From the NCBI GenBank assembly GCA_947484275.1, contig CANKOY010000018.1, positions 1 through 62,752 of the forward strand: a DNA stretch of 62,752 nucleotides, read 5' to 3'. A model generated the notes under the pieces. It saw only the letters and a program-made list of their open reading frames with translations. It was not told the DNA's origin and did not search any database. The position numbers and the translations under genes are program-made. This stretch comes from Planctomycetota bacterium. Lineage in GTDB: Bacteria > Planctomycetota > UBA1135 > GCA-002686595. Shown here one piece after another: positions 8,309-16,289 of this stretch (position 1 is its first letter; each line of letters opens with the position of its first letter).

Positions 8309-9574
8309 TCACGGTCCGACGGTCCAGGTGACGGCGTCCGACAACGTCGCGTTGTTCGGCGCGGCGAAGCCGTTGTCGCGGCCCCAGGCCTGCATGTAGA
8401 CCAGGGTGCCCGGGACGGTGAGGAATGCGGCAGGGGCGCCGCCGAGTCCGCCAACGCCGAACAGGTTGATGTCCATCGAGTACACGCCCGAGCAATCGTT
8501 CGGCGGAGGATTGCCGCCCGAGTTGATCGCGACTGAACGCTTGACAGGCGCTGCGACGCAGCGCAGGCCGCCAAGGAAAGAAACCGCGGCCGGGCCGGCA
8601 TCGGTGTAGAGGTACAGGCCAGGCTTGTTGTTGATGACGTTGACGGTGTTCACCAGGAACGGGCCGAAGCTGTTCGTCGCGCTGGAAACGCCGGTCGCGC
8701 CAATCGACGGCGTGCAACCCAGGGAGTTCGTCTTCGCCGTGCAGTAGACCGTGATCGGCGGGGGCGCACCGAAGATGCGAACCGCGTTCGGCAGGAGGGG
8801 GTTTTGCGATGCCGCGAAGCCCGCAACCTTGGGCGCCATGCTCGGGTCGCCGAAAGCCGGGTCATTCAGGGAGTTGGTGCCGCCGCCGAGACCGAACTCG
8901 ACGTCATTGGCATTGGCGATCGTGCCCCAGTTCTTGTAGCCGATCGTCGCCGAGCCACCGTCGTTCTGGTAGGCGCTGGCCGAATAGAGCGTGTCGTTGT
9001 AGACGAAGTCCACCAGTGTCGCGCCCGAAGCGATGGTAACTCCAGCGTAGGCGATCATCTGGTACTGGACCGTGCCCGTGCCCTGGGCATTGAAGTGGTC
9101 TTCGTTGGACCACTGGATGATCAGGTTGCCGCCGATCACTTGCCAGTCGAGGGCGTTGGCGCCTTGACCGGTGGTAGGGAAGTTGTCATCCCAAAGCGGG
9201 CAGACCATCGAGCAACCGGCGGTCAGACCACCGTTGCCGTCAAGCGCGCCATTGAGGGGGACCATGACAGGGAGGTCGGTGCGGTTGACGTACCCGACGT
9301 TGTCAGCGGCGGTGGCGTTGCTCCACAACACGGCGCCGTTGTTGCCGATGCGGATGGCCGCGAGGGGCAGAAGTTCGTTTCCGGCCCAGCCGGCGGCCGA
9401 GAGTGCCGCGAGCGTGACGAGGTGCTCGGAGTCGTCGGCGGCAGTGCCCGGGGAGGTTCCCGTGGCTGAGATGTTGGTGAAGACCGTCGTGGACGTCCCG
9501 ATGGTGATTTGGGCCGAGGCCGTTGAGGCGAGGCCGCCGAGGGCGACGAGCCCTGCGAGGAGTGTTAGTTTCAT
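8309..9574 (-). CDS. exported protein with shared C-terminal module
   Basis: The 421-residue product starts at ATG 9572-9574, giving a textbook signal peptide ([22 protein letters not shown]). Residues about 25-270 look like an all-beta extracellular domain ([33 protein letters not shown] motifs), similar in style to domains appended to secreted bacterial proteases and adhesins. From about residue 273 the shared module begins ([11 protein letters not shown]), with [11 protein letters not shown] and an [13 protein letters not shown] region near its end. No enzyme motif was seen. Its role is probably at the cell surface. A C10 tract lies 286 bp upstream of the start. Confidence 0.8.
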   Translation of the reverse strand: MKLTLLAGLVALGGLASTASAQITIGTSTTVFTNISATGTSPGTAADDSEHLVTLAALSAAGWAGNELLPLAAIRIGNNGAVLWSNATAADNVGYVNRTDLPVMVPLNGALDGNGGLTAGCSMVCPLWDDNFPTTGQGANALDWQVIGGNLIIQWSNEDHFNAQGTGTVQYQMIAYAGVTIASGATLVDFVYNDTLYSASAYQNDGGSATIGYKNWGTIANANDVEFGLGGGTNSLNDPAFGDPSMAPKVAGFAASQNPLLPNAVRIFGAPPPITVYCTAKTNSLGCTPSIGATGVSSATNSFGPFLVNTVNVINNKPGLYLYTDAGPAAVSFLGGLRCVAAPVKRSVAINSGGNPPPNDCSGVYSMDINLFGVGGLGGAPAAFLTVPGTLVYMQAWGRDNGFAAPNNATLSDAVTWTVGP

Positions 9575-10019
9575 GTGCTGGAGGTGGTCCTGAAGAGAGC
9601 TTCCTGAGAGAAAACAGGGGACTGAGTCCCCACGCCCCATATTCTCCCCCAGATTCGCCGGGGTGAGAAGGACGCTAGGAGAAAAACTGGTCCCCGGGGT
9701 GGCTCCGTGCGTCCGATTCGGGAAGCAGCGGCCTGTGGGTCGCTGAGCTCCACGTCTGAGGGCCTTGAGGCCTGACAAGTTCCTCACGGGTGCCGGGGCC
9801 TGGCTCGCGCACGGATTGGCCCGGTGGGACCGGCCAGGGACCGTTGGAGCCTGGAACGGCCCCCCCCCCGCGGGCCCCTCTCCGCGGACGCCTGGGGGCA
9901 TGACGCCGGGACAGCCCCTGGCCCGCGCAGGCCAGTGCCGAGAACGGCCCCAGGCCGGCTGCCACTGGGGCAACCGGCCTGGGGCGCGGAAGCGAGGGCG
10001 ACTGATCGTCGCGCTTGCC
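9575..10019. other. intergenic with C10 tract and a terminator-like hairpin
   Basis: There is no supported gene here. It contains a run of ten C at 9860-9869 and, near its right edge, the hairpin listed separately. The part next to 9574 should hold the promoter of the exported-protein gene, but no clear elements were identified. Confidence 0.5.
9948..9984 (-). terminator. 11-bp perfect stem hairpin
   Basis: CCCCAGGCCGG and its reverse complement CCGGCCTGGGG flank a 15-base loop. It lies about 35 bp downstream of the 10020 stop codon on the reverse strand, consistent with a transcript end. No T-tract follows. Confidence 0.6.
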
Positions 10020-10709
10020 CTAAAGCGGGCAGATCGTGTACTCGACGGCGTCCGTGAGGGTGGAGTTGTCCGGCGGCGCAAAGCCGTTGTCGCGGCCCCA
10101 CCACTGGCAATTGACCACCGTGCCGACCACCTGCAGGTACGCGGCCGGTGTCCCGCCCAACAGGCCGACTGCGAACTTGTTCATGTCGATCGCATAGATG
10201 CCCGAGCAGTTGTTCGGCGGAAGCGTGCCGCCTGAATTGGTGGACGGAGCGCGGCGGACAGGTGCGCTGATGCACAGGGTGCCGCCCTGGAAGGGTGTCG
10301 CTGCCCGACCTGTGTGGGTGTAGATCAGCAGCCCCGGCTTGTTGTTGATCACGTTGGTGGCGCGAATCGTGAATCCTGATCCGGCAGTGGCGCTGGGAAC
10401 TCCAATCGCGCCGATCTGTGGAATGCAGCCCAGAGAGTTGAGTTTGGCCGTGCAGTAAATGACCGGCGAGGAGCACTGACACTCATCCGGAACGCCATCC
10501 ATGCCGAGGTCCGTCGAGGTGCCATTGAAGATGTCGATCGCGTCCTCGACGCCGTTGCCGTTGCAGTCGAAGACCGCAACCCCGGTGATGTCGAGCGCGT
10601 CGAGCTCGTCGGCGTACTGGGTCGCGCCGCAGGGATGTGCCGTTCCGCTGCGCCGCGTGCCCAGGCCCAGGAATTCGGCGGGGATGACGATCGCGGGGAA
10701 GGCGCTCAC
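10020..10709 (-). pseudogene. C-terminal half of an exported calcium-loop protein
   Basis: The frame carries the same order as the end of the 739-2496 protein: a LDALDI segment, a calcium-loop pair ([13 protein letters not shown], then [12 protein letters not shown]), then the shared C-terminal module ([36 protein letters not shown]). There is no signal peptide. The only plausible start is a GTG at 10707-10709, with an in-frame TGA four codons upstream, next to repeat copy 3 at 10722. The protein therefore lost its N-terminal part, most simply through the element insertion or an associated deletion. A functional short protein is possible but unlikely without export. Confidence 0.65.
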
Positions 10710-10721
10710 GCATCTGCCTCA

Positions 10722-11034
10722 ATACGGAGTCGCACACCACCCGCAAGAGTCACCACCAAGAGTGCCGCACTAAAAACTCGCCCCGGCCAACGGCCGCGCG
10801 CACCTCGGAGGCGACCAACGCAAGCCAGGAACTTGCGCTCTTCCGAGCTGAGTCCGGAAGTTGACGCCACGCGATCGCGCAATCGATCAGTGGGCGCCAG
10901 CTCGAAGGAGGTCAGTGCTTGGGGGCACTCTGAGGTCGCACGGGGACTGCCTTGAGCCGAGAAAACCGCGGGAGGCCATCGGTGACTGCGGCACTTCTTG
11001 ACGGAAAACTCCCGGGAGGTGTGCGACTCCGTAT
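10722..11034. repeat. palindromic-ended ~330-bp element, copy 3
   Basis: The element starts ATACGGAGTCGCACACC at 10722 and ends with the inverted copy at 11034 (313 bp). GTGCCGCA blocks lie about 40 bp inside each end, and the interior block CCGAGCTGAGTCCG matches copy 1. The right border supplies the last base (A) of the TGA stop (11034-11036) of the OB-fold-like protein gene. The left border lies 12 bp from the start of the truncated exported protein. Confidence 0.75.
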
Positions 11035-11798
11035 CAGAGGCGGCGGAAGGTGGCGGGGGCGGCGTGTAGGGATTGCAGGTCGCCGTAGCGGCGCAGTTGG
11101 CCGCGGATTTCGATGGGCTCGGCGACGAGGTCGAGCACGGCGTCGTTCAGGCTCTCCCCGTTCTCGCCCACCAATAGGTAGTAGCTCGCGTTGCCGGCGC
11201 TGTCGCGCACCAAGAGCACGGGTGGGATCCCGCCGGAAATGCAGCGCACGGCGCAGTCGCGGTGGGCCTTGGTGTTTCCAGGCTTCATCACGCCGAGGTA
11301 GCACTTGCTGTCGACGATCTCCCCGATCAGGGTCACCTCGCCCAAATCGCGGGCGGCCGGCTCCACAGGAAGAGTGAGACCCTCAACTGGCTTCACGCTG
11401 CCCTCGACGACCTCGATCATCGTCAGACCGTCGCGATACGCCAAGGTGCCGCGCAATTGCACCCTGCGACCGACCACATCCGACACGAGCGGCATGGCGC
11501 CGTGTTTTCCAAAACTCGAAAGAAGGTAGCGCGATGCGCCGCCTCCCGGGCGCGCGATGGCGAGCACAGGATAGGGCGCGGCTTCGATCACGCCCTCAAA
11601 CTCGCGTTCAGTGCCGTACTCGAAGACGCCGTATCCAAAACCCGCCTGACCGCTGACGAGCAACGCTCCGAATGCGAGCACGAAGGCCGCGAGCGCGAGC
11701 ACGAGTCCTCGCGTTCGGCGAGCAAGCCGCGGCGGCGCTTCGGGCATGTAGCCGACGTAGAACTCGCCGTCGACCGGATCGTGGGGCTCAGCTGCCAT
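11034..11798 (-). CDS. membrane-anchored two-domain OB-fold-like protein of the Rieske/FRD operon
   Basis: This 254-residue protein has one N-terminal membrane helix (about residues 30-50). Two strand-rich domains follow: the first around EFEGVIEAAPYPVLAIARP, the second containing VDSKCYLGVMKPG, HRDCAVRCISGGIPPVLLV and ending in EIRGQLRRYGDL. The Cys-rich KCYLGVMKPG..HR.CA..CI.GGIPP motif occurs in uncharacterised exported proteins near oxidoreductase genes (recalled, not checked). ATG 11796-11798 follows a good GGGGGAG ribosome site and overlaps the Rieske-fusion stop by 11 bases, so co-translation is likely. The conserved cysteines could bind metal or be redox-active; this is inference. Confidence 0.65.
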   Translation of the reverse strand: MAAEPHDPVDGEFYVGYMPEAPPRLARRTRGLVLALAAFVLAFGALLVSGQAGFGYGVFEYGTEREFEGVIEAAPYPVLAIARPGGGASRYLLSSFGKHGAMPLVSDVVGRRVQLRGTLAYRDGLTMIEVVEGSVKPVEGLTLPVEPAARDLGEVTLIGEIVDSKCYLGVMKPGNTKAHRDCAVRCISGGIPPVLLVRDSAGNASYYLLVGENGESLNDAVLDLVAEPIEIRGQLRRYGDLQSLHAAPATFRRL

Positions 11799-12849
11799 TG
11801 CGCTCCCCCCCTTGTTCTCCAGCGATGAGCGCAGGTTCGACGTGCGCTCCCGCAGCAAGCGGGCGCGGGTCGACTTGGACTCGTCCCGCGACGACACGCG
11901 AGCGGAAAGTGGGCACGCGCTCCGTGAACGGCTCCGGCGCGCGGCCGCAGTCAGGCTTGTACTGAAATCCGTGCCACGGACACGTGATCGCGCCGTCGAT
12001 GATCCGGCCCTCGCCCAGCGGGCCGTTCTGATGCTGACAGACGTTGGACAGCGCTGAGATCTTGCCGTCGTAACGGAACACCGCCACGCGCTCGCCCGCG
12101 AGCATCACGACTCGCGCGCGCTTCTCGGGGATCTCGTCCACCGCGCACACGTCGACGAACTCGTCGCGCGCGCGAACGAGATCCACATCCCTTGATTTCT
12201 CGCGCCAGCCTGCGAGCAAGTGAACACCGACGATCCACGCCACTCCGGCGCACAACACGATCGCATACAGCGGATTCGTTTCCGTTTGCAACACTCCGAG
12301 GGCCACGTGCATCACCAAAAGTCCGTACGCGACGTACACGGACATGTGCAGCGCCTTCCACACCGGCGCCGTCAGGTTCTTCAGCCAAAAGTCGTGGCTG
12401 GTGGCGGCCATAAGAAACAGGATCGCGAGCGCGGCGAGACCCAGTTGCTGGAACGGAAAACTAGAGACGCTCGACCAGCGCGTGTTGCTGACCAGCACAC
12501 TGACAAGCGGATTCTCATCGCCGAGCGCGTGGAATTGCACGAGCGAGAACACTGCATGGAACAGACCCACCACGAACGTCGACACGCCCAAGTGTCGGCG
12601 GTTGTACAACCAGGGAAGGAAGCGCGCGTCGAGGCGCGCCAAGGGGCCGATCGAGAGCACAATGTGCAAGAGCAGGAACGCGCACGTGCCCAGCCCGCGC
12701 AAGAGGATCGTCTCCAGCGTCGCTTCCGGAAACAACGCGAGCCCCAGCGCGATGAACACGCCGAGATAGGCCAGAATTCCGCCGACGATCAACCGGTCGT
12801 AGATGCGCTTCTGCCGATTCCACCCCACGGCGCCGTAGCCAAGGCTCAT
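11788..12849 (-). CDS. ferric-reductase-like membrane domain fused to Rieske [2Fe-2S] domain
   Basis: The 353-residue product has a six-helix ferric-reductase/MsrQ-like region (residues about 18-215) with candidate haem histidines H62, H98, H168 and H181. A Rieske domain follows (about 225-335), with cluster ligands C271, H273, C290 and H293 in the pattern CxH-x16-CxxH and the usual CPWHGFQY. The fusion suggests electron transfer between membrane haem and the 2Fe-2S centre. It starts ATGA-coupled to the upstream gene and overlaps the OB-fold gene downstream. MsrQ normally works with MsrP, but no MsrP gene is present here. The electron donor and acceptor are unknown. Confidence 0.85.
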   Translation of the reverse strand: MSLGYGAVGWNRQKRIYDRLIVGGILAYLGVFIALGLALFPEATLETILLRGLGTCAFLLLHIVLSIGPLARLDARFLPWLYNRRHLGVSTFVVGLFHAVFSLVQFHALGDENPLVSVLVSNTRWSSVSSFPFQQLGLAALAILFLMAATSHDFWLKNLTAPVWKALHMSVYVAYGLLVMHVALGVLQTETNPLYAIVLCAGVAWIVGVHLLAGWREKSRDVDLVRARDEFVDVCAVDEIPEKRARVVMLAGERVAVFRYDGKISALSNVCQHQNGPLGEGRIIDGAITCPWHGFQYKPDCGRAPEPFTERVPTFRSRVVAGRVQVDPRPLAAGAHVEPALIAGEQGGERNGS

Positions 12850-13322
12850 GGCGCCACCTCGAGAGTTGCAATCAACTCCTGGTGGGCCAAGCTGTACAGG
12901 TACAGGCGACCACCCCGCTTGCTCTCGGATTTTCCAGCGGGCAGAACGAAGCGCCGTGTTTGCACGCCCGCGAGCGAACCGAGAAGCAACGACTGCAGCG
13001 GCAGTTCGTCGCTAGCGCCGGAATCCGACCAATAGACGAGCAGATCGGGCCGCTGTAGATCGCGCGCGGGAGTCAGCTCGAGTATTCGGCCGACCGTCGC
13101 GCCAGCTTCCCACAGGCGCCAACGCAATTCGATCGCCTCGGTGCGCATGACTCCAGCGCGCAACTCAGGCGCAGCTGGTTCGAGGATTGAAGGTTCGCCC
13201 TGGGCCCTTGGATCCGTTGGAGCGGCCTTGCGACCGCCGAGGGCCAGCACCAAACCGACGATCAACACCATCGCCAGGAGCACGAAGGTCGATCGATGCT
13301 GGGAACGAAGGCGGTGGATCAT
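12846..13322 (-). CDS. single-pass membrane protein of the Rieske/FRD operon, unknown function
   Basis: This 158-residue protein has one N-terminal transmembrane helix (STFVLLAMVLIVGLVLALGG, about residues 11-30). An outward or cytoplasmic domain of about 120 residues follows, with LRWRLWEAGATVGRILELTP and RPDLLVYWSD. I do not recognise the family. ATG 13320-13322 is favoured because it directly precedes the helix and overlaps the upstream gene's stop (ATGA). Its place between two membrane redox-operon genes suggests an accessory or assembly role; this is inference only. Confidence 0.7.
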   Translation of the reverse strand: MIHRLRSQHRSTFVLLAMVLIVGLVLALGGRKAAPTDPRAQGEPSILEPAAPELRAGVMRTEAIELRWRLWEAGATVGRILELTPARDLQRPDLLVYWSDSGASDELPLQSLLLGSLAGVQTRRFVLPAGKSESKRGGRLYLYSLAHQELIATLEVAP

Positions 13323-13579
13323 GACTGCGCACCGTGATCGCGGTGGCCGTTGTGCTCGGTCGGTGCCGCACTCTGTCCGCGCGCGCTGCGCCAAAGGAGC
13401 ACCGGCCACAGCGCCACGGTCGCCGGGAAGATCAGAACCCGAAACCCGACGCTGCCCTCGCGGGCCTCGGGGCAGACGCGCGCCACGCCGCGGGTCACGT
13501 AGTAAAGCGCGAACACCACGCCGATCGTGACCCAGCCGGCGAATACCGCTGCCAGGACGCGCGCCAGAATCAGCGCCAC
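13319..13579 (-). CDS. small two-helix membrane protein, first gene of Rieske/FRD operon
   Basis: The 86-residue protein has two hydrophobic helices, one around VALILARVLAAVFAGWVTIG and one around VLIFPATVALWPVLLW, with a Cys in the intervening loop (VARVCPEAREG). GTG 13577-13579 is preferred as start because a GGAG ribosome site lies nine bases upstream. The longer frame to 13687 adds residues with no signal or helix character. It is ATGA-coupled to the next gene. Small proteins of this type commonly sit next to ferric-reductase-like or molybdopterin oxidoreductase genes, but no function is assigned. Confidence 0.6.
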   Translation of the reverse strand: MALILARVLAAVFAGWVTIGVVFALYYVTRGVARVCPEAREGSVGFRVLIFPATVALWPVLLWRSARGQSAAPTEHNGHRDHGAQS

Positions 13580-13717
13580 GCGAATCGCTCCGAAGCCTGT
13601 TCCATTGGGGTCAGGGTACGGTGCGAGCCCCCCGATGTGACAGGCGGAGGGGTCTCCGTATCGCGCTGGAATCGCTCCGGAGGCCAAGGTCGCCCGTCCG
13701 ATGTAGACTGGACTGCC

Positions 13718-14203
13718 ATGAAGAAGCTGAATTTGATGCTCGCGGGTCTGCTCGCATTCACCCTGTTTGCTTGCGGCTCACCGGAGCCCAAGGCATTGGT
13801 CAAGGACGGCTATGCGGCTCTGGGCGCGGGCGACTCCGTGAAGGCGCTGGCCAATTTCAACGCGGCGCTCGCGGACCTCAAGCCGGAGAACGGTCTCTAC
13901 CTCGACGCCAAGATGGGCGTGGTCGAGGCGCTGATGCCGAACAGTCCCAAGGAAGCCGTCGCGGAGTTCCTGGTGCTGGCCAAGGCGTTCCCAGCGAAGA
14001 TCGGCGAGAAGCAGTTCATCAACACCAGCGGCAAGATGGTCAGTGCGGGCCAGTTCAGCGACGCGGTCGACTTGGTGCACCAGGGCATTCAAATGGCGGG
14101 CGGCGAGTCGCCCACGTTGATGGCGATGATCGAGCGCATCAAGAAGGAAGGTGCGAGCGACAAGGGTGCCATCGACAAGCTCCAGGGCCTTGGATACATG
14201 TAG
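13718..14203 (+). CDS. TPR-like lipoprotein
   Basis: The 161-residue precursor has a lipoprotein signal with lipobox LFAC (Cys19). The mature part is alpha-helical and looks like two or three tetratricopeptide-type repeats (ALVKDGYAALGAGDSVKALA; EAVAEFLVLAKAFPA; FSDAVDLVHQGIQMAG). Such proteins usually scaffold envelope complexes. It is divergent from the Rieske operon and is followed immediately by a second small lipoprotein gene. ATG 13718 places the lipobox at the normal distance. Confidence 0.75.
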   Translation: MKKLNLMLAGLLAFTLFACGSPEPKALVKDGYAALGAGDSVKALANFNAALADLKPENGLYLDAKMGVVEALMPNSPKEAVAEFLVLAKAFPAKIGEKQFINTSGKMVSAGQFSDAVDLVHQGIQMAGGESPTLMAMIERIKKEGASDKGAIDKLQGLGYM

Positions 14204-14549
14204 GCGGTTACGGGGCGCGGGCCCGCTCGCGCCCGCGAGTCTTCTGGGCGTCCTGCTCTTGGCCTGCGGTCAATCCGGGCCAGCACCTACCGTAAACCGA
14301 CCTGCGCGCAACGACTCAATCAGCAGGCGCAAGACCGATGCAGCCGTGGCGGAGGCCTTGGCCATCCTCGCCGAATCGAAGCAGCGCAAGGTGAGCTACA
14401 CGGACGCCGGCGCCGCGTTGATGGAAGGCCTAGTCAACGACGATCCGAATTTGATCGGTATGGCGCTGACGGAACTGGCGCGCGGCCTCACGCAAGCCCT
14501 GCCCGCGGTCAAGCCGGATCTCCGGCCCGAGAGTCTCACCGGGCAGTGA
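14190..14549 (+). CDS. small lipoprotein, start uncertain
   Basis: The frame encodes a hydrophobic segment ending in the lipobox LLLAC, followed by ~90 residues rich in charged and helical sequence (TDAAVAEALAILAESKQRKV, LIGMALTELARGL). Starts available in frame are GTG 14151, GTG 14166 and TTG 14190. TTG 14190 gives the most normal signal length (basic CRRLR then hydrophobic core), and it overlaps the end of the preceding lipoprotein gene, suggesting coupling. No family was recognised. The 3' end overlaps the convergent gene's stop region by 14 bases. Confidence 0.5.
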   Translation: MDTCRRLRGAGPLAPASLLGVLLLACGQSGPAPTVNRPARNDSISRRKTDAAVAEALAILAESKQRKVSYTDAGAALMEGLVNDDPNLIGMALTELARGLTQALPAVKPDLRPESLTGQ

Positions 14550-15708
14550 GCTGGTAGCGATCCGCCAGGGCCTTCGCGGTGCGGGTTTCCAAAGTCGAGT
14601 TCGGCGTCGAGCGCGCGAAACTCTCGAGTTTTTTTGCGAACTTGTCGCCAGCAGAGTCCCTGCGCGCCGGAAAGAGCGCCGGTCGTTCCGCGAGCAAGTC
14701 GAAGTACTTCTGCGACTCGCTCAGCCGCGTTTCAAAGAAGCCGTTCTTGCGCGCTTCCTTGTCCAGGCGCTCGAAGTGCCGGGAAAATTCCGCCCGGGTG
14801 AAGGCCTGTTTGCAGGCGTTCGCGAGGGCCACGTAGTTGGTCGAGTCCTGTTTCGCGGCAGCCTCCTGCGCCTCGCGGAGCCAAGTGAACTGCACTTCCC
14901 GGGCGACGCGATCGAGCAGCAGCGCGTCGCTCTGTAGCACGATGTCCTGCAGCTTTTGCGCGGCCAGCCGCTCGACCTCGGCCAGGGCAAGGGCGCGCGA
15001 AATGCGGCCCGCGTAGTACTCCGGCAGCGCCTTGGCAAGTCGCTCGTGCAGCGGATGGTCGATGCGCACGAGCGTCGGGAGGTCGAGGGCATCCTTGACC
15101 GCCGCCAGAAATTCCTTCTCGCCCGTGGCGGGATTGCCCTGCCAAAGAAGTCCGCCGCCGCGCCCGACGACGAAAGCCCAACAGCGTCGCTGTGGATCGT
15201 CTCCCACATAGGGCGAGCGGCTTTCAACAAAGGCTTCGAGGGCGATCGGGTGCCGCAACTGCAGCGATGTCGCGTTGGCACGCGCCACCTCGCGCTCGAG
15301 CTTGTCCGCAATGCCGATCGCGGCCAGTTGCCGATCCGAGTTCGCCGTAAGCAAGTCGCGAATCAGCGGCAGCGCTCGGCCCACTGCGTTGCCGTCGTCC
15401 CATGAAAACGTGTGCACGATGACCACGTGATCGTTCAACTCGGCCAGCGTCATGGCGCTGCGCGACATGGCGATGTCCGTTCCTGTGCGCACGACTTGCT
15501 GCTGAGTTCCCGGCGGCGGTGCGTCCACGGTCCACTGGCTGAACTTCAGCTCCGGGGCGGGCTGCGCGACCTCGGGCCGTGCGACCGGCGCTTCGATCGC
15601 TGCCCCGATCGGAGCCTTGGGCGCGGGTTCCTCCTGTGCGCGAACGGCGCTCGGCAGAACGGCAAAGACCAGGAGGAAGGATCGTGAGTCGAGTTTCATG
15701 GGGTTCAT
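14536..15708 (-). CDS. exported thioredoxin-fold protein lacking the redox cysteines
   Basis: This ~390-residue protein has a signal peptide (MKLDSRSFLLVFAVLPSAVRA). A TlpA-like region follows, in which VVIVHTFSWDDGNAVGRALP occupies the place of the WCxxC active site. The fold cues (hydrophobic strand, helix, LAAIGIADKLE strand, WAFVVGRGGGLLWQGNP) are kept, but no CxxC is present. A helical C-terminal ~190 residues follows. A non-catalytic binding or structural role is the simplest reading. ATG 15706-15708 or 15697-15699 are both possible. It is convergent with the small lipoprotein. Confidence 0.6.
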   Translation of the reverse strand: MNPMKLDSRSFLLVFAVLPSAVRAQEEPAPKAPIGAAIEAPVARPEVAQPAPELKFSQWTVDAPPPGTQQQVVRTGTDIAMSRSAMTLAELNDHVVIVHTFSWDDGNAVGRALPLIRDLLTANSDRQLAAIGIADKLEREVARANATSLQLRHPIALEAFVESRSPYVGDDPQRRCWAFVVGRGGGLLWQGNPATGEKEFLAAVKDALDLPTLVRIDHPLHERLAKALPEYYAGRISRALALAEVERLAAQKLQDIVLQSDALLLDRVAREVQFTWLREAQEAAAKQDSTNYVALANACKQAFTRAEFSRHFERLDKEARKNGFFETRLSESQKYFDLLAERPALFPARRDSAGDKFAKKLESFARSTPNSTLETRTAKALADRYQLTAR

Positions 15709-15829
15709 CTCGGGCAACGTTACGCGACAGATACCCAAAGCGTTGGCTCGGGTTTCCAGCGGTCGGAGAATTGACAGCGACGAAACGTCCGGCCTCGACG
15801 CGGGCGGCGGCGCGCGCTGCAATGGGCCC

Positions 15830-16279
15830 ATGCGAAATCTCATTCTCGCCGCCTTGCTCGTTCTCGCTTCCGGATGCACTTCACTTCAGCCGGTGGAGCA
15901 AGGCGAGCCCAACATGCTCGCGGTTTGTCGCGCCCAGGAAATAGCCTGGAACAGCGGCGACATCGATGGATTCATGTCCGAGGGATACTGGATCTCACCC
16001 GAGATGACTTTCTTCTCCGGGGGCAGCGACACGCGCGGCTACGACGCAACATTGGCACGCTATCGCGAGCGCTACACACAGGGCGGTCGCGAAATGGGCG
16101 TGCTCGCTTTCACGGAATTGGAGTCCGTTCCCCTGGGCGAGCTCGCGGGCCTCGTGCGCGGCCGCTGGCGACTGACGTTCAAGGACGGCAAGACGGTCGA
16201 AGGCCTGTTCACCCTGGCCATGCGCAAACTCCCCGAGGGCTGGCGCATCGTCCACGATCACACCAGCGTCGCGTCCTGA
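15830..16279 (+). CDS. SnoaL/DUF4440-like NTF2-fold lipoprotein
   Basis: The 149-residue precursor has lipobox ASGC (Cys16). The mature domain matches the DUF4440/SnoaL_3 pattern: an opening helix with AWNSGDIDGFMSEGYW, a TFFSGG..TRGYDATLARYRERY helix, then strands ending GWRIVHDHTS. This family is used as small-ligand binding or polyketide-cyclase-like domains; catalysis cannot be inferred. It ends ten bases before the convergent LOG-family gene. Confidence 0.8.
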   Translation: MRNLILAALLVLASGCTSLQPVEQGEPNMLAVCRAQEIAWNSGDIDGFMSEGYWISPEMTFFSGGSDTRGYDATLARYRERYTQGGREMGVLAFTELESVPLGELAGLVRGRWRLTFKDGKTVEGLFTLAMRKLPEGWRIVHDHTSVAS

Positions 16280-16289
16280 GCGCTCGACC

